From contig CM055102.1 in NCBI GenBank assembly GCA_029204225.1, positions 63,214,000-63,277,999 on the forward strand: 64,000 bases of DNA, in the 5' to 3' direction. Shown here one piece after another: positions 10,701 through 21,242 of this stretch. Source of the DNA: Diphasiastrum complanatum. Its lineage: Eukaryota; Streptophyta; Lycopodiopsida; Lycopodiales; Lycopodiaceae. The notes under the pieces were generated by a model, which did not search any database, was not told the DNA's origin, and saw only the letters and a list, made by a program, of their open reading frames with translations. The position numbers were made by a program, and so were the translations under genes. How positions within the stretch are numbered: position 1 is the stretch's first letter; each line of letters starts with the position of its first letter.

Positions 10701-11700
10701 TTTACTTTTGATCTATGTTGATGACATTATCTTAAGTGGTGGTAACAATCTAGATATAGATGAAATCAAGATGGCACTCAAAAGAGAGTTTGAAATTCAA
10801 GATCTTGGTAAACTTCATTATATCTTAGGAATAGAGATTATTAGAACTTCTAAATCTACATTCATATGTCAAGAAAAGTATGTTAACTCTATTCTAAAAA
10901 GGTTTCATATGGAAGATTGTAAAGTTGTTTCTACTCCTATGGAATCAAATGTAAAGCTAACTACAAGAAGTAATGAAAGATCCTTCAAGGACATTACTCT
11001 CTATAGAAAGCTAATAGGATCTCTTATATGGTTAACCATCACAAGACCTGATCTAAGCTTTGTGGTTGGTAAACTAAGTCAATTTATGCAAGATCCTAGT
11101 GAGGCTCATTGGAAGCTAGGAAAGAGAGTACTTAGATACATCTCGGGATCTAGAGATTTTGGCATCTTGTATGGAGGTACTACACCTAACCTTTGTGGAT
11201 TTTCAGATTCAGATTTTGCAGGTGATCAAATGGATAGGAAGTCAACAAGTGCCTTTGCAATCTATCTTGGAGATGGAGTGGTCTCATGGCTATCAAAGAA
11301 GCAACCAACTATCTCTCTATCTTCCACCGAAGCCGAGTACAAGGCATTAACAACATGCACCAAGGAGATTCTTTGGATCAAGAGGATGTTATTGGATCTT
11401 CACTTGCTGGAACCAGAGAAGACTCCAATCATACTTTGTGATAACCTTTCAGCCCAAAGCTTGGCAAGCAATCCTGTTTTTCATGCAAGGAGCAAGCACA
11501 TTGAGATTGCTCACCATTTTGTGAGAGATCAAGTCATTGCCAAAGAGGTGGAGCTTCAACATGTCTCTTCAAAGGAGTGTGTGGCTGATATCTTCACCAA
11601 ACCATTGGGAAAGGACCTATATTTAATGCATAGATCTAATCTTGGAATGTGCTCAAAGACTATGTTGAAACTAGCATCCAATGTTGAAGAGGGAGTGTGA
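7747..11700 (+). CDS. Copia gag-pol polyprotein, intact
   Basis: A single 1,317-residue frame giving capsid protein and replication enzymes, processed by its own protease. Order: UBN2/DUF4219-type gag (about 10-235); basic GK-rich linker; CCHC zinc knuckle (C250, C253, H258, C263); aspartic protease WWIDSGASSHM (D309); GAG-pre-integrase (VWHKRLGHPN, about 440); integrase with D506, D568 and E604 in DD35E spacing; copia reverse transcriptase with TFAPMAKM and YVDD (990-993); RNase H ending around STEAEYKAL (about 1193). Length is normal for plant copia elements and no catalytic residue is missing. The start follows the leader and begins MASNGGIMLESSERLSSSN, like other copia gags. The TGA stop lies in the first bases of the 3' LTR. 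Gag and pol are fused in one frame, as is usual for copia. Confidence 0.97.
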   Translation: MASNGGIMLESSERLSSSNYSTWKVRMESLLELNELMDIVAEIEERPLTLQEQQRFDKKAKRALHIIKMNVTNELLKEVGKCQSASEAWNALKKLFESKSTSRVLTLRRQIFSSRQREGESAHAFILRVKSLSDDLACIDENIEDGEIVQVMLNGLLNEHANLVQSFAIQRVLPSVVDLQEILLAEEHRLQSKLDGASLQGGGEEAFFTKGKFKGKGKGKGKWSKGGNFDHDDHSSSSSSTKNNKSKFKCFYCGIKGHFANECYKKKREQGERQGNLTIDEEEHNTCESLVMTSSLLANIDDNDPWWIDSGASSHMTRHKEYFTSLLSYEGEGNIIYTANDGQCDIKGIGTIPISLSTNRKANLENVLYIPSITKNLLSVSQMIDKGLDVEFIGDACLISKCGSLIAQGRRHGKLFKLDACVISNHEGCMAREQLTNQEVWHKRLGHPNFKSLEVMAKKELVLGLPKSLVANNSVCEQCALSKSHRLAYSRSTSRSKEAFQLVHSDIHSSSTTSNGGAKMYATFIDDFSRYTWIYLLKSKDEVFAAFVKFKNEMENQFNTKIKCLRSDNGGEYTSNRFKDFCIAHGIKREMSSPRTPQQNGVAERKNRTLCECAKAMRLHANLAKSFWGEALACANYLCNRWTSASLDGKTPHEVLYGRRPSVKHCRIFGCTCFVNITLDDRTKEDPSSKKGVFVGYSEVSKAYKVYIPSTKKVVISRDVIFHEENVSNVVDVDVDVPTNHHDVQDVLDEDGDATPKQTSRKTQRQRAKPSRLTYDEKGKQVVDNSNFAFLTSFDEPTCVGEAIQKKEWIQAMDHEHQALIKSNTWRLVKLPKDKKAIGCKWIFKIKTNQDGSINKYKARLVAKGYAQEYGIDYDETFAPMAKMVTIRILISLATLYDWDMWQMDVTNAFLNGDLEEDIYMEQPEGYVSHDEPNHVCYLQKSLYGLKQAPRSWYAKLNSFLLSQNFVMSEYDHSLYFRLNENDITLLLIYVDDIILSGGNNLDIDEIKMALKREFEIQDLGKLHYILGIEIIRTSKSTFICQEKYVNSILKRFHMEDCKVVSTPMESNVKLTTRSNERSFKDITLYRKLIGSLIWLTITRPDLSFVVGKLSQFMQDPSEAHWKLGKRVLRYISGSRDFGILYGGTTPNLCGFSDSDFAGDQMDRKSTSAFAIYLGDGVVSWLSKKQPTISLSSTEAEYKALTTCTKEILWIKRMLLDLHLLEPEKTPIILCDNLSAQSLASNPVFHARSKHIEIAHHFVRDQVIAKEVELQHVSSKECVADIFTKPLGKDLYLMHRSNLGMCSKTMLKLASNVEEGV
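11686..11695 (+). promoter_or_regulatory. Polypurine tract of the copia element
   Basis: GAAGAGGGAG directly abuts the 3' LTR and would prime plus-strand DNA synthesis. It also codes for the last residues of the polyprotein. Confidence 0.88.
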
Positions 11701-12350
11701 AAATTGTCAACATTTCCTAGCTAGTTTGAGGCCTAAATTGGCTAAAATTGTAAATAGTTTTGGTTCTGGAGTTTCACACGTGTGAACCAGGCTACAATGT
11801 TTTTATTTACTGTATTTTTTCAGTATGATGAAGTGTCAAACTTCATACCCTTCAAAATGAGACCATTTTGATGTATTTTGGTCATATAAGCCATTTTTAG
11901 CTATTTTTCCTACATAGGGAATATCTAGGGTCAAGTACCTTCTAGAGAGAGGAGAGAGAGTCATCTTCCTTATCCATAAATAGTAGGGAAGTCGTGGAGA
12001 ACAGGTTGGAGAAACCTTTTGTATGCTTCATTGAGATCAATAGATCATTGTCATTGTTTCTTCCTCCATTGAGAGCATTGTTGTGTGTATTGTCTTCAAG
12101 CTATTGTGTATGATCTTAGGTGCTTTCCAAAAGTGATAGGCTGATGTATTATGGACTGTATAATGCTATTTTGGGCCGCACTTGATGTTTATGGAAGTTT
12201 CCATTTGTGATAAATGCTTTTTGATCAAGTTCTTTGCATTCTAGGTAGCATAGAATGTGTTGCCAATTCCTAGCTTATGTAGTTTGGAGTGCAAGCATTC
12301 AAGCCAATGATCTTGGAGTTTAGATCCACTTAGGATCTGTATTTTTCACA
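11696..12350 (+). repeat. Copia 3' LTR
   Basis: 655 bp, near-identical to the 5' LTR. Seen differences include TTCTGGAG for TTCCGGAG, TACATAG for TATATAG, and CTTATCC for CTCATCC. Confidence 0.96.
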
Positions 12351-12767
12351 ATAGCTTGTGGGATTGCAATTGGGCAGATGATATATACCCTACAGAACAG
12401 CGATTGGCAATGTATATTATCTACCAAATATGTTTATGATGGTATTCATTTATAAACAAGATGCCAACGATTGATGGTATTCATTCATAAACAAGATGTC
12501 TAGCTAGTGATGACATAGCCAATCACCTTAGCTAGCGATGCATAAACACATATGAATGGATGCAAGAAAACCACTAATATAGGTGCAATCAAATGAAAGT
12601 AAAGTGGTCATTTCTAACCGTAGGATGAGAGTCAAGTGATCTTGACCTTTGAAAATGCCATAAGTGTAGTTGGAGGTTTAAATTTTTCCACCAAAAAACT
12701 TTCTAAGGGTCATATACCTTGCAAGGTTTACAATATCAAGTAGAAGTAGTAAAATAGAGTACCATCC

Positions 12768-12769
<2 letters not shown>

Positions 12770-12818
<49 letters not shown>
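12770..12818. repeat. (GA)n microsatellite
   Basis: About 24 GA units. The corresponding tract in F2 (33555-33673) is more than twice as long. Confidence 0.97.
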
Positions 12819-12822
<4 letters not shown>

Positions 12823-13044
12823 TGAAAGAGTTAAAGGTAACCACTAGGAAGGTGTGTATCCCTTGATTTTCTTTCGTTAAAGGCGTGGTTCAAATGTTTC
12901 TTGTGGATGATAAGTTTCACAAGAAAGCCCAAACGTCGCAGGGAGGGAGCATGTGTTGATTTTCTAGAATATGATATAATCATACGGTTTGAGAATTTTG
13001 ATTAGCACTCTATAATGTTCTCTCTTTTTTTCTCTTTGTGTGTG

Positions 13045-13233
13045 TTTAGGGTGTGTGTGTGTGTGTAAGTATGATGCCATTAGTTTATGTTTCAACCTTA
13101 CTAGTTCATGCTACTCTAATTCATAGTATCTTAATTTATGTTTAGGGTGGGTGTGTATGTAAGTATGATGCCATTAGTTTATGTTTCAAACTTACTAGTT
13201 CATGCTACTCTAATTCATAGTATCTTAATTTAT
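13045..13233. repeat. Tandem duplication, 96-bp unit
   Basis: TTTAGGG followed by AAGTATGATGCCATTAG and CATGCTACTCTAATTCATAG occurs twice, starting at 13045 and 13141. F2 has a single copy (about 33910-34010). Confidence 0.88.
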
Positions 13234-13257
13234 GTGTTATATATTCGTTTATATTTC

Positions 13258-13259
<2 letters not shown>

Positions 13260-13315
<56 letters not shown>
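13260..13315. repeat. (GA)n microsatellite
   Basis: About 28 GA units; the F2 counterpart at 34042-34158 has about 58. Confidence 0.97.
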
Positions 13316-13317
<2 letters not shown>

Positions 13318-13585
13318 CCAGTCCCCCCTCACAATATGTAGTTTGCTCGAAAATGGATGGTTGCAATTTTTTTATTTACCAATTATGTGCAAATTATGCT
13401 TACCAACTTTGTTTCATGCTATTAGTTTACAATTTGTGTTATATATTAGTTTATGTTTCATGCTTTTGTTCTCAAGGATTAATGTTTCATGGTAACTAGC
13501 ATTAGTTTATGTTTCATGCTTACTAGTTCATGCTTCATTAGTTTGTAGTATCTTAATTTATGTGTTATATATTTGTTATCATGCC

Positions 13586-13587
<2 letters not shown>

Positions 13588-13621
<34 letters not shown>
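13588..13621. repeat. (GA)n microsatellite
   Basis: About 17 GA units, matching the much longer CT tract at 35552-35660 in the inverted copy. Confidence 0.95.
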
Positions 13622-13627
<6 letters not shown>

Positions 13628-13857
13628 TTAAAGGTAACCAACACTCCCAACTATAGGAAGGTGTGTAGCCCTTGTTTTCTTTTGTTAAAAGCATGGTCAA
13701 ATGTTTCATGTTGGAAGATGAGTTCCACAAAAAAGCCCAAACGCCGCAGGGAGGGAGCATGTGGTGACAGTATGGAATAATATATAATTTTACAGTTCAG
13801 GAGTTTTGATTAGGACTCTATAATGTTCTCTGTTTTTTTTTCTATTCGTGTGTGTTT

Positions 13858-13958
<101 letters not shown>

Positions 13959-14760
13959 GCACGCGCGCGAGTGTGCGGTTCCCCTATCATAGTGCGAGCT
14001 TTTATAGGTATTGAGTCAAAGCTACGAGGACAATACCAGTATATAAATCAATTTTTTATTTTTAATTAACACTAAACCATAAACCCTAAACAACAACAAG
14101 AAACCCACCCTGAAGTCCCCATAAACCGTGGGAAATGAAAATGAAGCACTATGACAAAAAATTAGGACGTGCAATGAATTCTTGGAGTATTAATTATGAC
14201 ATGAATCTATTGAGGATGCAAAGGGGTATAATTGGCTCTGGAATCAAGTTGTCTATGTCGATTGGATATTTTGCCTAGATATGATGCCACCAAAGAGGCC
14301 GATGATGTGCAGGCTGTTGGCGTTCTTGAACCTAATGGTTCACCACATCGAAGAGAGAAAAATGTGGTGGCTACTTCAAACTCAATAACTTGGTCATTTG
14401 GATTCAAACAAGTGTCCACATGTAACCATTTTGAAATATTGAGTTCAAAGTAGCAGCATCATTTTCTCTCTTCAATACTTCAAACTGTCAGACTCAATGA
14501 CTGCCAAGCTCTTACACACCGTGGTCTTCTTCGGTGTCATCATAGAAGAGACACCCCCTCGTTACATACGAGTCACTTTTAGGGCCAGTGAGCCTCATTT
14601 TGAGGTATACTCCTCAGTGGGGTTTAAGTTGGATCATTATTGTTGTTTGAACTTGAAATGGTCATGAATGGACAATATATGTATTGGTATTGACGTTGTA
14701 GCTATGAGTCAGTATACACAAAAGTCTTGGCATCCATTTCAAAGTACTCCATATTTTAGC

Positions 14761-14762
<2 letters not shown>

Positions 14763-14828
<66 letters not shown>
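14763..14828. repeat. (GA)n microsatellite
   Basis: About 33 GA units, counterpart of the CT tract at 34514-34600. Confidence 0.97.
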
Positions 14829-14832
<4 letters not shown>

Positions 14833-14940
14833 CATGGTGATTTCTTTTTACTATTTTTGAGATTCTCATTGGTTGCCTGCAGTATTTTAGCTCCTTCTTC
14901 CGTTGCACCCATTGTGTTAGAGGGTGGATGCCCTAGCTAG

Positions 14941-15313
14941 AGGTCAAGCCATAGTCGTGGGTCATCCCGCTTTTCCTCTATGAGCGAGGATGAAGTTATT
15001 AGCTACCTTGATCAGTTGTCTTCCTCGCAACAGGATAGGGTTTTAGAGCGACTGAGGGCTCGACGCTTGGCTCATAGCTCTAGCAGAATAGTTGAGTACA
15101 CATCATCGACCGAAGAGATTTAGTCGACTCCTCGTGTAGACCGGACACATGTTTCCCTTCCCGTGAGAGTCACTCCAACGAGGGTCCCTCCCCCACCCAT
15201 GGCGCTACTGCCAGTGCTTCCTCCCGACACTCTCAGGAGAGGAGGAGGAGCCGCCTCGGTGTGTCCTGTTGTGGAGGATGTGGCGATGGCCCTAATTCGC
15301 CCGATGTGGTCAT
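14941..15313 (+). pseudogene. Unknown coding-like frame crossing the b/c junction
   Basis: The plus strand reads SSMSEDEVISYLDQL, then RVLERLRARRLAHSS, then VEYTSSTEE, and after one TAG (15119-15121) continues STPRVDRTHVS into a proline-rich stretch, to a TGA at about 15313. The hydrophilic start and proline-rich tail would suit a retroelement gag N-terminus, but no domain is recognised. The frame passes uninterrupted over position 15090/15091, where F2 is rearranged. Confidence 0.45.
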
Positions 15314-15790
15314 GAGTCCTGCATGTCCGCATAGCACATCTTGACGTAATGTATTGGGGGGGGAGAATAGCCAAGGGGGGGGGGGGGGGGGGGTATCGAG
15401 GGGAGAATAGCCAGTGGCGAGAGGGTGGAAGGGATCGAGATGGGAGAATAGCCAGTGGGGGCCTGGAGGGTGAGATGAAAACCCCATGGTGAAACGTGAC
15501 CCCACAGATTAAAGCCAGGAGGATAGTCGAACTCAGTGGCAGTGTGTCCAGAGGTAGGGAGAATGTGAGGGATAAAAGTGGGCGTGCCGGTAATCTCAGG
15601 TATGAGAGATGCAGGAGTCGTAGTATCGTGTGTCGTACGCATTGCCTCCTGGGTTAGTGTCTCTCGATCACTTACCCTTTAAGGAAGTGAATGAATTTCT
15701 TAATGACTTCCTCATTGGAGAATATCTTTTTCCATAATAATGGCTTTTAGTAACTGCCTCTCGTCTTTTATTGCGATATTCCCCAATGGA
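15091..15790. repeat. Block F1 segment c
   Basis: Direct copy of 35761-36480, beginning at the shared GTTGAGTACA. It includes GGGAGAATAGCCA repeated about three times and the long G run. Minus-strand proline-rich frames here are read against the likely coding strand and were not accepted as genes. Confidence 0.8.
15355..15393 (+). repeat. Poly-G tract
   Basis: G8 at 15356-15363 and an uninterrupted run of about 19 G at 15375-15393. F2 has only about 8 G at the matching place. It could form a G-quadruplex on the plus strand and is prone to sequencing or assembly error. Confidence 0.85.
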
Positions 15791-16662
15791 AATGTCACAA
15801 AAAATTGCTTCCCCATACATAAAGGATACTTCCTTCATATTCTGCCCCTTTTTTGGGCTCCTTAAAAAGTAGAATATGTCACTGTTTTTTTCAGAAAAAA
15901 TTTGTGGCCTATTCCAGCCTGCTCATTATGTTTCATAATGAGGATGTAAAAATTTTCGAAGTATCCATTACACAATGGAAAGAGGCCGGGCACAGGCCAT
16001 TCTGCCCGGTTAATACATAAAATTTTGAATTCTTTGACATTATGCCTTTTGAAACATATAAGTTCTTGTTTTTCATGACTTGTTCCAATAGTTTCATCTC
16101 AATGTGAAAGTCAGTTTCTCTTGTTTAATGAAGCAAACTGAAGCATGCTATAGAGTAGAGTCAGTGGAAAGTAGGGTGAGTGTTAAAAAAAGTTACGGCA
16201 AAAAGAAGTTTAAAAAGGTTTTTACAACGGGGAAGTACGGCCGCCTCCTAGGTCCTTCTGGGGCCATCACAAGGGCCTTCACGGCCTTCCTCCCAATCCC
16301 CAAATAATTCCATGGAGGAGGTTGGTAACAAGAACCTCCCCCATGAAAAATCTTGAAAAGGGAGGATGATTGATTAGTGGAATGTTTTAATTTTGGCCAT
16401 GGAAAGACAATATTATAATTAGTGAAAATGGCTAATTTATTATTGAATAGCTTCACATCCTTGCCATAACATATTATATTATTAGCGTTGTTCCCGTAAC
16501 AATGCTATGCTACGTTTCTAATGAAGAAGCTGAGCAAAAGAATAATAATTTCTAAGGCTCATCAATGCTGCTGCTATACATACATATATACACTCTTCTG
16601 GTTCTGGGTGGTTTGATCTTCGACAACAACAAAATTTGCATTGCATATTGCGACACCAGGTA
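15791..16662. other. Non-coding stretch downstream of the RNase gene
   Basis: Beyond block F1 the sequence is unique in the window. I see no supported gene; the part next to 16663 would be the 3' untranslated region and downstream flank of the minus-strand RNase T2 gene. Frames at 16104-16307 (+) and 16193-16456 (-) overlap each other and show no family signature. Confidence 0.45.
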
Positions 16663-17520
16663 TCAGAAAGACGGGAAGAGCACAGTCGATGAACAGCCGG
16701 ATGTCGGGAAAACTGGGCAATCAATTAATGTGGAAGCATCAGTTGCCACGCATTTGTACAGCTGATACAGTTGATTGTTACCGGAAGCATCACTGCTACA
16801 TTGCACTCCTGGAGTGTGTCCAAGCGAAGAAGTTAGAGCATTCTGAATATCTGTCAAGCTATAAGCACCACCATCCGGATTAATTCCTGCAGCGCTGAGA
16901 CCTCCCAGTGGATTAACGGAGCTTCGCAAGTTCAAAGCACTTTGAAAGTATGCGTGCTGGCTAAATAGAGACTCGGCGCATGTTCCGTGCTTGTCCCACT
17001 CATGGGTCCAAAAGCTTGTGCCATCGCTGCTAGGGCATGCAAGTGAATCCCAACTTGTTTGTAGCTGACTCTCTATATCAGATACTTGAAAGAGAGATAT
17101 ATCACATTAATTCTTTTCTGAAAACAAGCCGCCCCAGGTTAGATAGATTAATAAATGCCTTTGAGATATAAACAGTGCATGCATGAGTCAACTTCATTAG
17201 CCCCAAGTACATAAGAAGAGTCTTTGCCATGACGAATAAAATCTTTGATATGGTAAAATTGACAAGATGTGAGAGAGAGAGGGAAGCGAGAGAACCTGGC
17301 TGACGTCAAAGGGATTGTTGGGATCGCAGCTGGATGGGTAGCCACCATTGTTGTAATTTGGCCACAGGCCGTGAATGGAAAAATCGGATGCAGGCTTTCC
17401 TGTAGTGGGATAGCAACAGCTGCTGCTAGTGTCGCAGTAGGATCCAGGCCACGAGTAGAGGATGATGTAGGCCGTTTGAGTGGCATTCCTGCCATCCTTC
17501 AAGCGATGGAACTCGCATTG
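16663..17520 (-). CDS. S-like RNase T2 family ribonuclease (two visible exons)
   Basis: An endoribonuclease that cleaves RNA through 2',3'-cyclic phosphates, normally secreted or vacuolar. Exon 1 (down to about 17296) reads LYSWPGSYCDTSSSCCYP and then FSIHGLWPNYNNGG, the CAS I active site with its catalytic histidine. Exon 2 reads VSDIESQLQ, then FWTHEWDKHGTC (CAS II, second catalytic histidine), AGINPDGGAYSL, LYQLYKCV, CPVFP and a final FPSF before TGA at 16663-16665, all typical of plant S-like RNases. The donor after DVSQ is a good CAG|GT. The family-aligned acceptor would fall in TTTCAAGTATCTG, where a canonical AG leaves the frame off by one, so the intron end is uncertain. The signal peptide is not visible; an upstream exon is probable (possible acceptor CTGCAG at 17521-17526). 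The sequence 5' of LYSW is shared with repeat E3 (48098-48246). The gene may be functional or recently damaged. Confidence 0.82.
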
Positions 17521-17600
17521 CTGCAGGGGAAACCTTGGAAAAATCTGGTCGTTCTCTCTCTCGCTGGTGGAAACCCGACGGTGATGGAAACTCGATGGTG
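17296..17600. other. RNase exon flank shared with repeat block E
   Basis: From 17455 rightward the sequence is nearly the same as 48098 onward. The duplicated block therefore begins inside the first visible RNase exon, or the exon sits at the edge of a repeat. Confidence 0.7.
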
Positions 17601-20600
17601 GATGTGAAGTGATGAGCCGGCCCTATTTTTCCTTTTTATCTTTCCTGGAAAAGATAGGGTTGTTTTTTGACAGGGCCCATGTCTTTTGTTCTTTTAAAAA
17701 CCTTACGGTTTTGGGTATGCATATGTTGGGTGTTTAAAAGTTGATTTGAAGCATGATGAGTGGTCCGCAATTTGGGGAATTGGGTGACTATCTACATCAA
17801 TGCTATTACATGCTGAATTATCAAGGCTTGATTGAATTTCGACATTTAGTAGCTTTGAGTTGATTTGAAATTGGTTTTTTAGATCAACTCCGGAGGTTAA
17901 AGTTAGTAACACCTCGTTATAGAAACTTCGGTTTCTTGGTGTTAGATTGTCAAAGTTTGACTTTGGATTTTTTGTAGGGCTTCCCATATTAGGAGTTGAA
18001 GGAATTTGGATTTCCTTTCTCTAGGGACAATATGCATGTTGTTGGAGCTTTATCACTTGGACATTTTTCTTAAGCCAGTTTATTTTGGAGCCTTAGTATT
18101 GTTCGACCTTTGGTTAAGTTATAATAGTTGCTTTTAGAAATGGAGTTTTTTTTAAGCTAATTTTGACAGAAAGGGATGAATGGTATGGTTCTCAGGCATA
18201 TACCCAGTATAGGAACTAGATTCTTTTTACGATGCTATTTAAAGCATTTAACTCTAGAGTATTGGTACTCCCAATAAATTGAGTTTCACGGTTTTTTCCT
18301 TTTCAAATTGAAGGAATACCGATCAGTTGGTTATTATGGTTTGGTGTATTTTGGAAAATTTTGAGGTTTAATCTAGATCCCAATATGGTATCTCATTATT
18401 TACAAAATCAAAGGCCCTCAAAACTATTTTTCGCTTTCCTAATTAATTCTTTACTTCTTAATAATTTCTTGAATATAAGACATCAGACTAATTTATATGA
18501 ATTCTTTCCAGCGTATTGAAGTTATTATTCTGAAAGGCTATTATGTCATATAAATTACTACTTATGGGAATAGACTTGAAATTCAGATTAATTTTTAGGT
18601 TAAAGTGTTTCACTTTCTTAAACCTAGAATGACTCTTTGTGCATAAATGGATTTTGATGGAATGGTAGTTTCTGGTACTCAGGGTGAAAATATTGGAAGG
18701 AAAAGTAATATGGTGTCTCATTATTTACAAAATCAGACGCCCTCAAATCTATTTCTTGTTTTCTTAATTAATCCTTTACTTCTTAGTAATTTCTTGAATA
18801 TAGATATCAGACTTATTTATATCATTCTTTCCAGCATGAAGTTATTCTTTTGAAAGATTGTTATGTCATATAAATTACTACTTGTGTGAATAGACATGGA
18901 ATTCACATAAATTCTAAGGTTAAATTGTTTCAATTTCTTAAACCTAGAATATCTCTGTTGCATAAATGGGTTTCGATAAAATAGTAGTTTCTATCACTCA
19001 GATTGGAAATATTTGAAAGAAAAGTCCTATTTGTAATGAAGTGAATCTTTTAGTGATTTTCTTGGATTTGGATTTTCTCATATATCATCTTTCCAGTCAA
19101 TTTTTATTGAAATTGATAATTTCTTTAAAAGGAGGGGTGGAGTGATGGGATAAAATTCTATTTAGAAATATGTGGGTTGCATAGTTGCCAGGGTATAGAA
19201 ATGAGATTTGATCGGAAAGGAATTTCGGATAGAGTCAGAGTAAGATACATAATTGGAACTTCTTGAATAAGTGGAATTTTCTAGGGATTGTGTGGACAAT
19301 TTGGAACTAGAACAGGTTTCATATTGGAATCATTATCTATAAGTGGTACAGTGAAAGGTCAAAGGTCACCTATTCCATTTTGATTGGAATAGGAGTAAGT
19401 TTGATCAGAATTTAAGTCAAAGAGTTCTGTATTGGATGAACCTAATCTTATTTTTAGTACTAGGATCAGTGAGGGGTTGATTGAGTGGAAGAAATTATGT
19501 AATTAGAGGTACGTTGGATTGAAAACCTGTTGAGAGTGAATGTTACTCGTCTCAGACATTTCTCGAATATGTTATTTACTCATGAGAAATAGAAAATCTT
19601 TGGTAGTTGAGTTACAAGATCTCAGTGAGATATGTGAGTAACGTATGTGGGTCTTGAAGGAATCTGCCAGATAAGAAGTGTTTATGTATTGGATCATAGT
19701 GAGATTATTCACTTATGTGCACGATTAATCTTGTATGAATCTACTGTGCATTCCTGGTTAGTAGAGTTATTTGGTGCACTTAACCTAGTCGGTGAACATA
19801 GATATCTGATCAAGTATTGTTTTGACAGATACTTGTAGAGTTAACAAATCTTTGGATGAAGATTTATGAATGATTTGTATATGGATCTAAATGTGGTGTT
19901 GTACGGAAGAAACTTATAGTTTTGATTTATATTGCTTGGAAGACGCATGATTAGTGAATCTTCATCAGTTAAAATTATGTGCATTGGATATATAGTATTC
20001 TTGCTAGAGTATTCCTTAGTTAGGGAATGGACTTAGATCATTAGTGATTGTATTCCAGTGAGCTCAATTGGATGACGAATCATAATGAATCCGAGAATAA
20101 TAACTGAATTGTATTAAGCAGATCTTTGGATATCTAGATTTAGTTCTAGATAGTGAATCTAAAGTTTTTGTGGTTGAAGATGAGTGTCATTTTGGTATGC
20201 ATTCAGTCTTTAATTACCAGTGATTTATAGTGACTTGAATCTTGCACTTCAGTTAAAGAATCCTATCTGAAGAATATTCATAAATCCAGTATTTTTTTGG
20301 TGGAAAGATTTTGGAATGATTCTTACTTTTCTAAAGTTATGTTGGACATACACTCCAATATCCTATAAACTATTAAGTATGGCTTTTATTCCTGAAAATT
20401 ATGATTGACGAATCATACGAATCTAAATATTTATGATTGATGGATCAAAAATAGATACTTAATTATTGTTAGAGGATTACAGGGAATTGTGATGATTCTA
20501 AGTGTGATGATTAAATCTTGATCTATTGATTGAGTAAGAATTCGAATCAATGTTTTGAATCTCTTTACTCCAATATTTTATTGAGAACCTATGGATCTCA

Positions 20601-20885
20601 TAGACATTCTCACAAGGGAAGTTATTTTACTTGTAGATAATTTAATTTACCTAGTGGATGTTCTTTCTGCTACACTTTATGGTCTGCAGATGCTTGAGTA
20701 CAGTTTTTTTCTTCTTCTTTTGATTAGATCTCTAGTTATCATAGGGGACAGACAAATCTATTAAGATGAATGGGTGCTATTTTCTTGCATTTGATGCTAG
20801 AAGTAGGAGCATTTAACTCAAAAGAGTATTTAGAATACTCAGAGTTGAGTTTTAATCATTCTATATCTTAATGACTCTCCTAGAG
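17455..20885. repeat. Repeat block E, copy E1
   Basis: A non-coding, AT-rich block, long and direct to E3 (48098-51425) and partly to E2 and E4. It shows GTATCTCATTATTTAC, AAAAGGAGGGGTGGAGTGATGG and TAACCTAGTCGGTGAACATAG in all copies. No frame longer than about 90 codons and no domain is visible. It may be the decayed interior of a large retroelement, but this is not demonstrated. Confidence 0.85.
18382..19030. repeat. 325-bp tandem duplication within E1
   Basis: Units start at the repeated AATATGGT(A/G)TCTCATT at 18382 and 18707. The same duplication, with the same 325-bp period, is in E3 (48915 and 49240) but not in E2 or E4. Confidence 0.88.
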
Positions 20886-21215
20886 ATTCTAGTTGAATGA
20901 ATTATCATATCTTAGAATTTGGATTCTAAGGATATTTGTACTTGAAGCTTATGAATTATCTTTTAGAATTGTAGATAATTTCATATTGTAATTATAATTA
21001 TTTTATTATTTTTTAGCTTTAATTTCCTGAGTTAGGTAATATTTCACCCATTGTTTCATGTAACTGCTTTACATGAAGGTGATGTTACTAACTTGGGGCG
21101 AATGTAACCCAGATGAAAAATTTATGGCTTAGTGTATTTTTCAAACCTGAGTTGTTCTCTAGTGCAGAGATTATCGCTTGGAAAATAGGATTACCTTTGA
21201 GTACTTGTTTGATGT
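20886..21215 (+). pseudogene. CACTA transposase C-terminal end and 3' flank, fragment
   Basis: TTGAATGAATTATCATATCTTAG codes for the LNELSYLR segment at the end of the tnp2-like fragments at 26851-27315 and 43155-43610. The following non-coding sequence (GAAGGTGATGTTACTAACTT, AACCCAGATG) is also shared with those loci. Only the last few codons of the gene remain, fused to E1. Confidence 0.65.
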
Positions 21216-21242
21216 AAAAGTTAGACTAACATCAAAGTACTC
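21199..21242. repeat. Small fold-back junction
   Basis: GAGTACTTGTTTGATGT (21199-21215) faces ACATCAAAGTACTC (21229-21242), with 13 bp between. It is the boundary between plus-oriented CACTA flank and minus-oriented ACFD-repeat sequence. Confidence 0.75.

Larger units (their letters stand above)
5921..12350 (+). mobile_element. Complete Ty1-copia LTR retrotransposon
   Basis: A 6,430-bp element with two LTRs (654 and 655 bp, only a handful of differences), an initiator-Met tRNA primer site directly after the left LTR, one uninterrupted gag-pol frame, and a purine tract directly before the right LTR. LTR ends are TGTGAAAA and TTTTCACA. The flanks AATAG and ATAGC fit a short target duplication, and the paralogous empty site at 32806-32820 reads continuously. 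Near-identical LTRs and an intact frame argue for a recent insertion that may still be competent. A truncated sister copy lies at 57141-58621. Confidence 0.97.
12351..13501. repeat. Block F1 segment a
   Basis: Direct copy of 32812-34274, minus a stretch of about 330 bp that F2 has at 33023-33352. It contains two (GA)n tracts and a tandem duplication (13045-13233). No coding frame is supported. Confidence 0.85.

Noticed and set aside
15310-15642. Proline-rich minus-strand frames here and at 35773-36343
   Set aside because: GC-rich repeat composition keeps several frames open; the plus strand holds a better coding-like frame ending in this region and no domain is visible on minus.
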